Source: CAYUNT01 sp964446285 (GTDB taxonomy: Bacteria > Sumerlaeota > Sumerlaeia > SLMS01 > CAYUNT01). From it: 25,617 nucleotides of DNA. The stretch lies in assembly GCA_964446285.1 (NCBI GenBank), contig CAYUNT010000045.1, forward strand, positions 1 through 25,617, read 5' to 3'. Each line of letters starts with the position of its first letter. The first letter of the stretch is position 1. Positions 1 through 7,791 of the stretch are shown piece after piece. Under the pieces are notes generated by a model, which saw only the letters and a list, made by a program, of their open reading frames with translations, did not search any database and was not told the DNA's origin. A program made the position numbers and the translations under genes.

Positions 1-1
1 G

Positions 2-907
2 GTGGTGAACGCCGTTCCGCCCAAGGACCGCGACATCGCGATGGTGGTCCAGAACTACGCCCTCTATCCGCACATGACCGTGTATAAAAACATGGCGTTC
101 GGTCTGAAACTGCGCGGATTCCCCAAGGACGACATCGACAGGCGCGTGCGCGACGCGGCGCAGATCCTCGGGATCGAGAACCTGCTCGACCGCAAGCCGA
201 AAGCGCTTTCAGGCGGCCAGCGCCAGCGCGTGGCGGTCGGACGCGCCATCGTTCGCCAGCCGCAGGTGTTCCTCTTCGACGAACCGCTCTCGAACCTCGA
301 CGCCAAGTTGCGCGTCCAGATGCGCACGGAAATCAGCAAACTGCACGCGCGGCTCCAGAGCACGATGATTTACGTTACGCACGACCAGGTCGAGGCCATG
401 ACGATGGGCGACCGCATCGTGGTGATGAAAGACGGCCTCGTCCAGCAGATCGACGACCCGATTGCCCTCTACGACCACCCGCAAAATCGCTTCGTGGCCG
501 GGTTTATCGGCTCACCCCCAATGAATTTCATGGAGGGCACGCTCGAAACCGCCAATGGCGGCTTGGTGTTCAATGAAGGCAAAATCAAACTGTCCATACC
601 AGATTCGATGAAGGACAAACTCAACGCGGCCGGAACCAAGGAAGTGATTTTCGGCATCCGCCCCGAGGACATTTATGACCCGGTGTTCTCGCAACCCAAG
701 GGCGACACGGTTCCGATGGAGGCGCGCGTCGAGATTACCGAGCCAATGGGATCGGAAATCTACCTGTATTTGACCACCGGGAAAACACCGTTTGTTGCGC
801 GCGTGGACGCGCACGTAAAGGCGGAAATCGACGAGCAAAAAAGCCTGCTTTTCAACATGGCCAAGGTGCATTTCTTCCATCCGAAGACGGAACAGGCCAT
901 CGTGTAA
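2..907 (+). CDS. Sugar ABC transporter ATP-binding protein, MalK/UgpC type (5' truncated by window)
   Basis: This is the ATPase subunit of a carbohydrate-type ABC importer, which hydrolyses ATP at the inner face of the cytoplasmic membrane. The window starts inside the gene, so the Walker A loop is missing and the apparent GTG start at base 2 is not real. In the visible 301 residues the Q-loop (VVQNYALYPHMTV, Q at 17), the signature LSGGQRQRVAVGRAIVR (69 on), Walker B VFLFDEP (89-95), the D-loop SNLD and the H-loop histidine in YVTHDQVEAMTMGDR are all intact. After residue 150 comes FIGSPPMNFMEG and a C-terminal TOBE/regulatory domain ending in a beta-rich segment (IRPEDIYDP...). This order and about 120 C-terminal residues are typical of MalK, UgpC and MsmK. 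Permease and binding-protein genes, if linked, lie upstream outside the window. The substrate cannot be told from this subunit. Confidence 0.93.
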   Translation: MVNAVPPKDRDIAMVVQNYALYPHMTVYKNMAFGLKLRGFPKDDIDRRVRDAAQILGIENLLDRKPKALSGGQRQRVAVGRAIVRQPQVFLFDEPLSNLDAKLRVQMRTEISKLHARLQSTMIYVTHDQVEAMTMGDRIVVMKDGLVQQIDDPIALYDHPQNRFVAGFIGSPPMNFMEGTLETANGGLVFNEGKIKLSIPDSMKDKLNAAGTKEVIFGIRPEDIYDPVFSQPKGDTVPMEARVEITEPMGSEIYLYLTTGKTPFVARVDAHVKAEIDEQKSLLFNMAKVHFFHPKTEQAIV

Positions 908-1080
908 GGCTGCGGGCACGAACAAGACACAGGGTGCAAGGCGCAATACACAGCCCCCAGGGCATTCACACATTCCCCCTGTGCATTTCCCCAAGCAGTT
1001 TCGTTTTTCGCAATTAGTGTCTTTGTTTTAGCAGTTTTGTGGTTTTTCAGCTTTCTCATGCAGTAGAAAGGATTGAGGCC
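908..1080. other. Intergenic region between ABC ATPase and Kelch gene
   Basis: This is 173 bp of non-coding sequence. The 3' half (about 1005-1060) is T-rich, with several TTTGT/TTTTG steps that loosely resemble the CTTTGTG repeats at 15.62 and 24.8 kb. I see no clear terminator or promoter hexamers. The ribosome binding site AGAAAGGA lies just before the Kelch-gene ATG. Confidence 0.5.
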
Positions 1081-3915
1081 ATGAAACAGCGGCACAGCGT
1101 CATTGGGTCGATTCCTGCGGCGATGGCGGCGATCCTCCTCCTGGCGATGGCGGCGCCCGAGGTTTTTGTATCCACGCAGGCCGCCTGCGCCGGGCAAATG
1201 CAATGGGCGGGAGTTAAGGGAATGTTGGACATGGGGGTAGCGCCAATCTTCGGCGCCAAGGGCGTGGCCAATCCGGCCAATCGGCCGGGAGCACGGGGTT
1301 ACGGCGCCTTGTGGACGGACAATTCAGGCGCCTTATGGCTTTTTGGCGGCTTCAGGGATATCGCTATAGGCCAGGGTCGTGGCACCCTCAACGATCTGTG
1401 GAAATACGACCCGGGAACCAATTGCTGGACCTGGATGAAAGGGGCTTCCTTCCGTCGGCAGCCGGGCATTTACGGAACCCAAGGGATTCCCGCCGAAGAC
1501 AATACGCCGGGCGCGCGCTGCCCCGCCGCATGGTGGAAGGATGCCTCGGGCAAGTTCTGGCTCTTTGGAGGCTCGGGATTTAGCAGTGCTGCGAGTGAGA
1601 CCGAGAGCAGCCTCAGCGACCTGTGGAATTATGATCCATCCACGGGCAACTGGACCTGGATAAAAGGCTCCAATCTTTCGGGCGAATACTCGAAATACGG
1701 AACGATGGGCGTCCCCGCCGCGGGCAATACTCCTGGGGCCAGGACCAGCGCCGCTTTCTGGGTGGATGCGTCGGGCAGTTTTTGGCTTTATGGCGGCAAT
1801 GGCTGCGACAGCGAGAAGAATTGCGGCCTGCTGAGCGATTTGTGGAAATACGATCCGGCAACAAATAACTGGACCTGGATGGGGGGCGCTTCCACGAGAG
1901 AAGAAAAGCCAGTGCATGGAGCGCAGGGCGTGCCCGACGCCGCCAATTCGCCCGGCGCGCGGATGGGCGCCGCCTCATGGACCGACGCATCGGGCTTATT
2001 GTGGCTTTTTGGCGGAAATGTGTTTTACAGCAGAGATACCTTCAGTACATATTTGTATGCATACAATGATCTTTGGAAATACGATCCAGCATCCGGAAAT
2101 TGGACTTGGGTTAAGGGGTCAAATAAACGCGTCGGAACAGGAGTCTATGGAATTCAAGGCGTTCCGGACGCCGCCAACACGCCCGGGGCTCGAATGGATG
2201 TCGCCTCGTGGACAGACGCTTCGGGCAAATTCTGGCTTTTGGGCGGCTCAGAGGAGGATAATTTTGTCCGCAACGACTTGTGGCAATATGATCCGGAGAC
2301 AAATTGCTGGACCTGGATGAAAGGCTCCATCGACTACTGTCAGGGCGGCCATTATGAAACAAAGGGCGTGCCGGACGCCGCCAATACGCCCGGGGCGCGG
2401 CGAGCTGCCTTTGCCTGCGCGGGTCCATCGGGCATTGCCTGGCTCTTTGGCGGCTATGGTTATGACTGCTCCGAGACATGCCCAAGCTATCTTGGCGACC
2501 TGTGGAGGTATGATTCGGCAACCGGCAATTGGGCTTGGATGAGCGGCACGGATACGATCTTCCAGTTCGGAACAGAAGGAACAAGGGGCGTGCCGGCGGA
2601 AGACAATATTCCCGGCGCGCGCATAAATGCAACTGCGTGGAGGGACCTTTCAAACAATCTTTGGCTTTTCGGCGGCACCAATGACTTGAGTTTGCCCTAC
2701 ATATACGACCTCCCCCATGCAGGCGTATATGACGACTTGTGGAAATACACGCCCGCAACAAGAAACTGGACCTGGATGCATAGACCGCAATACTCTTATT
2801 CTTTCCCCGTGTATGGGACATTGGGCGTGCCCGATGCTGCGAATGCTCCCGGCAGTCGTATAGGGTCTGCTTCGTGGACAGACACATCAGGCAACTTGTG
2901 GCTTTATGGAGGCGTAGATAGTCTTTGGGGAGAACCCGACGCACGGGCGGATCTATGGATGTATGACATAGTGACAGGCATTTGGACTTGGATGGGCGGC
3001 AGCACATCAGCCGGGAACCGAGGCAATCCTGTTCGTGGCGTTTACGGAACTCTTGGCGTGCCGAACGCCAACAATACGCCTGGAGCACGCCTCCCAGCAG
3101 CCTCGTGGAGAGATCTCTCGGGCAATTTCTGGATGTTCGGCGGTTATGGCTATGGCTTGGGATCTGTGTATGACTATGGCTACCCTCCATGCGTTTACAA
3201 TGACTTGTGGAAATATGATCCAACAACCGAGTGCTGGACCTGGATGAAAGGCGATTCGACATCGAATGCGCCCGGAGTCTATGGAACACAAGGCGTGCCT
3301 GGCGCCGGCAACACGCCCGGAGCACGCTATAAATCTGCTTACTGCACCGACGGCTCGGGCAATTTCTGGCTCTTTGGCGGATATGGAATTTCCGCCATAA
3401 CCGCCGGCGATTTCAGCGATCTGTGGAAATATGATTGCCGCGCGGGCAATTGGACCTGGATGAAAGGCCCCCAAACAAGCGGTCAATGCGGAACCTATGG
3501 AACACAAGGGGTGCCCGGCGCCGATAACAATCCTGGCTGCCGCGAAGATGCCATGCTGTGGGCCGATTCGATGGGCAAAATCTGGCTCTTTGGCGGCTGG
3601 AACCATTCATACGGTGAGGGCGGGCGGAATGACCTGTGGAAATTTGATCCTGACACGAGAAATTGGACATGGGTGAAAGGCTCCAATATCCCCAATCAGC
3701 CCGGCTCCTGTGCCGCGCATGGCGTGTTCGACGATGCCAATACGCCCGGCGCGCGATCCGGCGCCGCTTCATGGACTGACGCCTCGGGCAAATTATGGCT
3801 TTTCGGCGGCGAAGGCTTTGACTGCGGTGGGTTCCAAACAATTCTAAATGATATGTGGTGCGGACGGATTCTCGACCCCTCGGCCACTGACTGCGGAGGA
3901 TGGCTGTTGCACTGA
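1081..3915 (+). CDS. Exported protein of twelve Kelch-like propeller modules
   Basis: This is a 944-residue secreted beta-propeller protein of unknown partner. I chose the ATG at 1081 because AGAAAGGA stands 9 bases upstream and it opens a signal peptide (MKQRHS, hydrophobic run AAMAAILLLAMAA, likely cleavage after ACA near residue 37). A GTG at 1039 would add 14 residues without a signal. The rest is twelve modules of about 69-84 residues with the pattern PGAR-x-x-AASWTDASG-x-xWLFGG, then NDLWKYDPxTxNWTWMKG, then YGTQGVPDAANT. The DLWKY halves begin near 1393, 1618, 1837, 2068, 2275, 2497, 2734, 2950, 3202, 3418, 3631 and 3850. The last (NDMWCG) is cut short and the first tryptophan strand (MQWAGVKG) stands alone at the N-terminus, so the ends probably pair as a velcro closure. 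Two six-bladed propellers are a natural reading. No catalytic domain, anchor or sorting signal is visible. Kelch arrays of this kind usually bind protein or carbohydrate. Confidence 0.9.
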   Translation: MKQRHSVIGSIPAAMAAILLLAMAAPEVFVSTQAACAGQMQWAGVKGMLDMGVAPIFGAKGVANPANRPGARGYGALWTDNSGALWLFGGFRDIAIGQGRGTLNDLWKYDPGTNCWTWMKGASFRRQPGIYGTQGIPAEDNTPGARCPAAWWKDASGKFWLFGGSGFSSAASETESSLSDLWNYDPSTGNWTWIKGSNLSGEYSKYGTMGVPAAGNTPGARTSAAFWVDASGSFWLYGGNGCDSEKNCGLLSDLWKYDPATNNWTWMGGASTREEKPVHGAQGVPDAANSPGARMGAASWTDASGLLWLFGGNVFYSRDTFSTYLYAYNDLWKYDPASGNWTWVKGSNKRVGTGVYGIQGVPDAANTPGARMDVASWTDASGKFWLLGGSEEDNFVRNDLWQYDPETNCWTWMKGSIDYCQGGHYETKGVPDAANTPGARRAAFACAGPSGIAWLFGGYGYDCSETCPSYLGDLWRYDSATGNWAWMSGTDTIFQFGTEGTRGVPAEDNIPGARINATAWRDLSNNLWLFGGTNDLSLPYIYDLPHAGVYDDLWKYTPATRNWTWMHRPQYSYSFPVYGTLGVPDAANAPGSRIGSASWTDTSGNLWLYGGVDSLWGEPDARADLWMYDIVTGIWTWMGGSTSAGNRGNPVRGVYGTLGVPNANNTPGARLPAASWRDLSGNFWMFGGYGYGLGSVYDYGYPPCVYNDLWKYDPTTECWTWMKGDSTSNAPGVYGTQGVPGAGNTPGARYKSAYCTDGSGNFWLFGGYGISAITAGDFSDLWKYDCRAGNWTWMKGPQTSGQCGTYGTQGVPGADNNPGCREDAMLWADSMGKIWLFGGWNHSYGEGGRNDLWKFDPDTRNWTWVKGSNIPNQPGSCAAHGVFDDANTPGARSGAASWTDASGKLWLFGGEGFDCGGFQTILNDMWCGRILDPSATDCGGWLLH

Positions 3916-3928
3916 ACGCCGCCCTTGC

Positions 3929-3950
3929 GCCGTATCGAATCCCATACGGC
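3929..3950 (+). terminator. Possible terminator hairpin after the Kelch gene
   Basis: GCCGTAT at 3929-3935 and ATACGGC at 3944-3950 form a perfect 7-bp stem with an 8-base loop, 14 bases after the Kelch stop codon. It is followed only by TTTG, so the U-tract is weak. It may terminate the Kelch transcript and separate it from nrfHA. Confidence 0.4.
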
Positions 3951-4003
3951 TTTGCCCGGCCTGTCTTTGCGGCTTTCTTACACTCTCCTTCCGCCTTTCG
4001 CTC

Positions 4004-4017
4004 TTGACATCAGTCAA
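4004..4017 (+). promoter_or_regulatory. CRP/FNR-family operator candidate upstream of nrfH
   Basis: TTGACATCAGTCAA is a perfect inverted repeat (TTGAC-N4-GTCAA) whose geometry equals the FNR/DNR box TTGAT-N4-ATCAA, with one symmetric change per half-site. It ends 72 bases before the nrfH ATG. A weak -10 candidate, TATTAG at 4037-4042, would start transcription near 4049. That places the palindrome centre (4010.5) at about -39, close to the class II activator position of -41.5. Regulators of this family (FNR, DNR/NnrR, HcpR) control nitrite and nitrosative-stress genes in other bacteria. Which one acts here is unknown. Confidence 0.5.
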
Positions 4018-4089
4018 GGAATTGCGAGGGATTTTGTATTAGGTAAAGGACGCGAGGAATTTTGGCCGCAGCACAGGCGTATTGGCATC

Positions 4090-4602
4090 ATGAGCCAGCC
4101 CAAACCCGCCCTTAGCCGTTTGACTTTGACCGCATTGGCGGCGGTGGCGCTCGTTGCGGGCGCTGGGGCGGGAATCGGCTCCTATACATTCATTTACGCC
4201 CGCGGGGCTTCGTATATGACAAACGACCCGGCGGCGTGCGCCAACTGCCATGTGATGAACACACAATACGATGGCTGGCGCAAATCGAGCCACCACGCGG
4301 TCGCCGTCTGCAATGACTGCCACACGCCCGACAATTTCATCGGCAAATACTACACCAAGGGGCTGAACGGTTATCATCATTCGCTGGCCTTCACCTTGCA
4401 GAACTTTCCGGAGCCGATTCAAATCACGGAGCGCAACCGCCAGATCACGGAAAACGCATGCAGGCGCTGCCATGCGGATATTGTGCAGGGAATCGACTGG
4501 TATCATGATAAAAACGGGCCGATGTCGTGCATTCCGTGCCATCCTTCCGTTGGACACATGGAATCTGTGGCGTTGGGTTCGACGCCCTATTCGCGAAAAT
4601 AG
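4090..4602 (+). CDS. nrfH: Cytochrome c nitrite reductase small subunit (NrfH), tetraheme quinol dehydrogenase
   Basis: NrfH is the membrane-anchored tetraheme cytochrome of the NapC/NirT family that takes electrons from menaquinol and passes them to NrfA in the periplasm. The 170-residue product starts at ATG 4090 (MSQPKPALSR); a longer reading from 3925 would extend across the operator and adds nothing recognisable. One transmembrane helix spans about residues 11-33. Four heme c motifs follow: CANCH (50-54), CNDCH (74-78), CRRCH (124-128) and CIPCH (147-151). The first is CHVM, giving Met56, which matches the unusual methionine ligand of heme 1 in NrfH. The stretch GWRKSSHHAVAVCNDCHTP is also typical of the family. 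The Shine-Dalgarno site is weak (AGG in AGGCGTATTGGC). nrfA begins 41 bases downstream, so the two form an operon. Confidence 0.93.
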   Translation: MSQPKPALSRLTLTALAAVALVAGAGAGIGSYTFIYARGASYMTNDPAACANCHVMNTQYDGWRKSSHHAVAVCNDCHTPDNFIGKYYTKGLNGYHHSLAFTLQNFPEPIQITERNRQITENACRRCHADIVQGIDWYHDKNGPMSCIPCHPSVGHMESVALGSTPYSRK

Positions 4603-4643
4603 TCTCGCCGGGGCATTTCCCGGCCAGCACGCGAGGAACAGCC

Positions 4644-6110
4644 ATGAGCAACTCGACCAAAAATCAACAGTCTGGCGATTCGGGCGCTGGTGCGAATTCC
4701 CCCTCCGCCGCGGCCACTGGCGCCGCGGGAGGTCGTTACTCGCGCCGGCGGCTTGTCGCCTTGTTCCTGGGAGTCGCCGCTGCGGCCGCCCTGGCCGGTT
4801 TCGCCGTCACAGCCCTGCTTGTGAACATCTTCGAACGCAAGCAGGAGGCGCGAAATCCGTTTTTCCGCGTGGTGGAACTCACGGACGAAACCGAGGACCC
4901 GGCCGTCTGGGGGCGGAATTTCCCCATGCAATATGACGCCTACAAACGCACGGTCGATATGAAGCGAACGCGATTCGGAGGCAGCGAAGCCATTCCGCGA
5001 ACACCTACCGATGCCGATCCGCGAAGCATTGTGGCGCAGTCGCGCCTGGAAGAGGACCCGCGGCTGAAAACCCTATGGGCGGGTTACGCCTTTGCGAAGG
5101 ATTTCCGCGAGGAACGCGGCCACGCCTACATGCTCGACGATCAGACTTTCACCGAGCGCCAGCGAGCGGCCACACACCCGGGCACGTGCACCCATTGCCA
5201 TGCGTCGGTGTATGTGCCTTACAAAAAACTGGGCGATGGGGACCTGATACGGGGCTTTGAAAAAATGAACGCGATGCCTTACACGGAGGCGCGAAAACTT
5301 GTGAAGCATCCCGTGGCGTGCATCGACTGCCACGATCCGGCGAGCATGCAGTTGCGCATCACGCGTCCGGGGTTCCTGGAGGGGATTCGCGCCTACAAAG
5401 AGGCCCGCGAAGGGATCAAGGATTACGATCCCAACAAAATGGCCTCGCGCCAGGAAATGCGGGCGTTTGTCTGCGCGCAGTGCCACGACGAGTATTATTT
5501 CAAAGGCACGGAAAAGCGCCTGGTGTATCCCTGGACCAAGGGGCTTCGCGCGGATGAAATTCTGGCCTATTACGACGAAATCGGGTTCAAGGACTGGACC
5601 CACGCGGAATCGGGCGCGCCCGTGCTCAAGGCGCAACATCCGGAATTCGAGATGTGGAACCAGGGAACGCACGCCGCCGCGGGGGTGGCCTGCGCGGATT
5701 GCCACATGCCATATATGCGAGTGGGGGCCTTGAAAATCAGCGATCACCATGTGCGAAGCCCCCTGCTCAACATCAACCGCGCCTGCCAGACTTGCCACAA
5801 GGTTCCGGAGGACGAACTGAAACGGCGGGCCGAAACGCTCCAGGGGCGCACTTACGAAATGCGCAATGTCGCGATGGATGCCCTGATCGAATTGATCGCG
5901 GACATCAAGGCGGCGCGCGAGAAAGGCGCGTCGGACGAACAGCTGGCGCAAGCGCGCGATTTGCAGCGAAAAGCCCAGTTTCTCCTCGATTTTATAGAGG
6001 CGGAGAACTCGATGGGATTCCATGCGCCGCAAGAGGCCGTGCGCGTGCTCGGGTTGTCGTTGAATTTCTCACGCAAAGGGCAGCTGGCGGTGCGGAGTCT
6101 GGTAAATTAG
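4644..6110 (+). CDS. nrfA: Ammonia-forming cytochrome c nitrite reductase catalytic subunit (NrfA), CXXCH variant
   Basis: NrfA reduces nitrite to ammonium with six electrons in the periplasm. The 488-residue product starts at ATG 4644 behind GAGGAA. Residues 34-63 form an N-terminal hydrophobic helix after RRR that is probably an uncleaved anchor. Five heme motifs are present: CTHCH (182-186), CIDCH (226-230), CAQCH (277-281), CADCH (350-354) and CQTCH (381-385). By order and spacing the first is the catalytic heme, which in Escherichia coli is CWSCK with a lysine ligand; here it has histidine instead. The other active-site residues are kept: Arg158 in RGHAYM, Glu283-Tyr284 in CAQCHDEYYF, and Lys329, Gln331 and His332 in KAQHPEFEMW, matching E. 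coli R114, E215-Y216, K261, Q263 and H264. CXXCH forms are known, for example in Campylobacter, so activity is expected. No heme-attachment genes are nearby. Confidence 0.95.
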   Translation: MSNSTKNQQSGDSGAGANSPSAAATGAAGGRYSRRRLVALFLGVAAAAALAGFAVTALLVNIFERKQEARNPFFRVVELTDETEDPAVWGRNFPMQYDAYKRTVDMKRTRFGGSEAIPRTPTDADPRSIVAQSRLEEDPRLKTLWAGYAFAKDFREERGHAYMLDDQTFTERQRAATHPGTCTHCHASVYVPYKKLGDGDLIRGFEKMNAMPYTEARKLVKHPVACIDCHDPASMQLRITRPGFLEGIRAYKEAREGIKDYDPNKMASRQEMRAFVCAQCHDEYYFKGTEKRLVYPWTKGLRADEILAYYDEIGFKDWTHAESGAPVLKAQHPEFEMWNQGTHAAAGVACADCHMPYMRVGALKISDHHVRSPLLNINRACQTCHKVPEDELKRRAETLQGRTYEMRNVAMDALIELIADIKAAREKGASDEQLAQARDLQRKAQFLLDFIEAENSMGFHAPQEAVRVLGLSLNFSRKGQLAVRSLVN

Positions 6111-6112
6111 CC

Positions 6113-6133
6113 GCCGCGCGCCTGAATCGGCGA
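6113..6133 (+). terminator. Weak GC-rich hairpin after nrfA
   Basis: GCCGCGCGCC and GGCGCGGC flank the bases after the nrfA stop and can pair with a small bulge. There is no U-tract, so this is a possible transcript end or stabiliser rather than a clear intrinsic terminator. Confidence 0.2.
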
Positions 6134-6251
6134 ATGGCGCGGCCCATCGCATGAAGAAGAGCCTGGACTTTATCACTTGAAATGGCATCCGGTAGCGTGT
6201 TGTCCGCGAAGGGGAAGGCGGCTGGGAAAAGCCCGCCCCAAAGGAGAAAAC

Positions 6252-7379
6252 ATGGCAAGCCGAGTGAGAAAGACAGAGAATGACTCGCAATCGCTTGTCG
6301 CCGCGATCCGGGAGCTGATTCTTTCCGCGCGCCAGACCGTGGCCCGAGGCGTGGACATCCTCCATGTGCTGACGAACTTCGAAATCGGCCGCCGAATCGT
6401 CGAGCATGAACAGAGCGGCCAAAGACGGGCGGGCTATGGGCAGCAGTTGCTCATTGAACTTTCCACCCGCCTGACAGAGGAATTCGGCAGGGGCTTTTCC
6501 AGACCCAACCTTGAATACATGAGGAAATTTTACCTGCTTTGGCGGGATCGTATTGCACCGATTTCCCAGAAGCCTATTGGGAAATTGGCATTGCCCGAGA
6601 AATGTCAGAAGCCTTCTGACAAATTGGACCTCGCTGACATGTCCGAAGTTGCTTTGCCACAACCTGCCACGGCTTTCCCCCTGAGTTGGTCTCACTATGT
6701 CCTGCTCCTTTCTGTCAAAGACCCCGATGAGCGCAGCTTTTATGAAATCGAAGCCGCGCGCGAGGGCTGGTCTGTTCCGGAGCTCAAACGCCAGAAGGCC
6801 TCGGCCCTTTATGAACGCCTTGCCCTCAGCCGCGACAAAAAGGGGATTCGGCGGCTTGCTCAGGAAGGCCAGATTGTCAGCCGTCCGGAAGATGTCCTCA
6901 AGCAACCCTATGTCCTTGAGTTTCTAGGTCTGGACGAAAAGGCCGCCTACTCCGAATCCGATTTGGAATCGGCGCTAATCGGCCACCTGGAGAAATTCCT
7001 CCTTGAACTGGGCAAGGGATTCCTGTTTGAGGCGCGACAGAGACGCTTTACATTCGACGAAGACCATTTTTACGTGGACCTTGTGTTTTATAATCGCCTT
7101 CTGCGCTGTTATGTTCTCATTGATCTGAAACTCGACAAACTCACCCACCAGGATCTCGGGCAAATGCAGATGTATGTGAACTACTTCGACCGCCATATAA
7201 AAACATCCGAGGAAAGACCAACCATTGGCATTTTGCTTTGCAGGCATAAGAAAGAAGCCATTGTTGAACTTACCCTTCCGCGCGACGCGAACATTCATGC
7301 CAGAGAATATCAGCTGTATCTGCCATCCAAAGATGAATTGAAAAGAAAACTGCTCGAATGGAGCCGGGAGCAAGAATAG
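6252..7379 (+). CDS. YhcG/DUF1016-family PD-(D/E)XK nuclease
   Basis: This 375-residue protein belongs to the YhcG (DUF1016) family: an N-terminal helical, probably DNA-binding domain joined to a C-terminal PD-(D/E)XK nuclease fold. Start ATG 6252 has AAGGAG 5 bases upstream. The N-domain (13-100) shows ILHVLTNFEIGRRIVEHEQ and RPNLEYMRKFYLLWRD. The C-domain (about 220-345) carries the core YVDLVFYNRLLRCYVLIDLK, with Asp276 and the Asp291-x-Lys293 pair as likely metal and catalytic residues, then LTHQDLGQMQMYVNYFDRH. Between them residues 103-143 are a linker made of 13-residue pseudo-repeats (QKPIGKLALPEK, QKPSDKLDLADM) before LSWSHYVLLL. The family is frequent beside restriction systems and mobile elements, but none is here. 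The substrate is unknown; DNA cleavage or repair is inferred from the fold. Confidence 0.88.
   Translation: MASRVRKTENDSQSLVAAIRELILSARQTVARGVDILHVLTNFEIGRRIVEHEQSGQRRAGYGQQLLIELSTRLTEEFGRGFSRPNLEYMRKFYLLWRDRIAPISQKPIGKLALPEKCQKPSDKLDLADMSEVALPQPATAFPLSWSHYVLLLSVKDPDERSFYEIEAAREGWSVPELKRQKASALYERLALSRDKKGIRRLAQEGQIVSRPEDVLKQPYVLEFLGLDEKAAYSESDLESALIGHLEKFLLELGKGFLFEARQRRFTFDEDHFYVDLVFYNRLLRCYVLIDLKLDKLTHQDLGQMQMYVNYFDRHIKTSEERPTIGILLCRHKKEAIVELTLPRDANIHAREYQLYLPSKDELKRKLLEWSREQE
6562..6643 (+). repeat. Palindromic modular repeats inside the DUF1016 linker
   Basis: Two 39-bp-spaced modules begin CAGAAGCCT at 6567 and 6606. The first is held in a hairpin with arms TTTCCCA (6562-6568) and TGGGAAA (6578-6584). 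The second is the perfect palindrome GTCAGAAGCCTTCTGAC (6604-6620). The small palindrome GACATGTC (6636-6643) follows in a third, more diverged module. All keep the reading frame. Confidence 0.7.
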
Positions 7380-7791
7380 CGGAGTGACGCGCGGAAATCT
7401 CTTGCCGGAACAGCGCATTTTCGCGCGCGGCGCCAAATACGCAGTCGATGGCGAATTGAGATTTCCCGCTTGAGATGACAAAAAACGTCTCACAATCCGC
7501 AAAGGCGATGGGTTTCGCCATCCGCCCGTCGCGAGGAAACTTGCCTAGCGCATTCCAGCATCCGCCGATCATTCGCTGATCTCTCGCGTCTCTCGCCGCC
7601 CTCTTTCCCGGCTTGCTATTTGCGCCTAAAATCACGAAGATTCCGCCCGCATTCAGGCAAGGCGCGGGGATGGGCGCGTTTTGTTCGGCGCGTTCCAAAT
7701 CCCGCGAGCGCCTCTTTGATCGTTTCAAGAATTTGCGCCAGGCGCGAATATGGTCCGCGTTCCCTGGCGTTTTCGAAAGGACAACCCTAAC
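7380..7791. other. Intergenic region before aspA-like gene
   Basis: In these 412 bp I see no convincing gene, RNA or mobile element. The only structure is a short imperfect hairpin, GAGATG...CGTCTC, with an A-rich loop near 7470-7490. A long minus-strand frame here runs into the lyase gene with no family likeness, so I treat it as a shadow. The region should hold the lyase promoter, but I find no strong hexamers. Confidence 0.4.

Noticed and set aside
2111..3325. 404-residue minus-strand frame inside the Kelch gene
   Set aside because: Its Ser/Arg/Cys-rich repetitive product is the antisense of the Kelch repeats; the plus strand has a signal peptide and clear repeats.
4004..4009. TTGACA as a sigma-70 -35 box before nrfH
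   Set aside because: At 17-bp spacing the -10 would be AGGGAT, a poor match; the perfect dyad and activator-like position explain the bases better, though a dual role is possible.
6252..7379. Part of a restriction-modification or phage-defence island
   Set aside because: No methyltransferase, specificity subunit, integrase or other defence gene flanks the DUF1016 gene in this window; it stands alone between metabolic genes.
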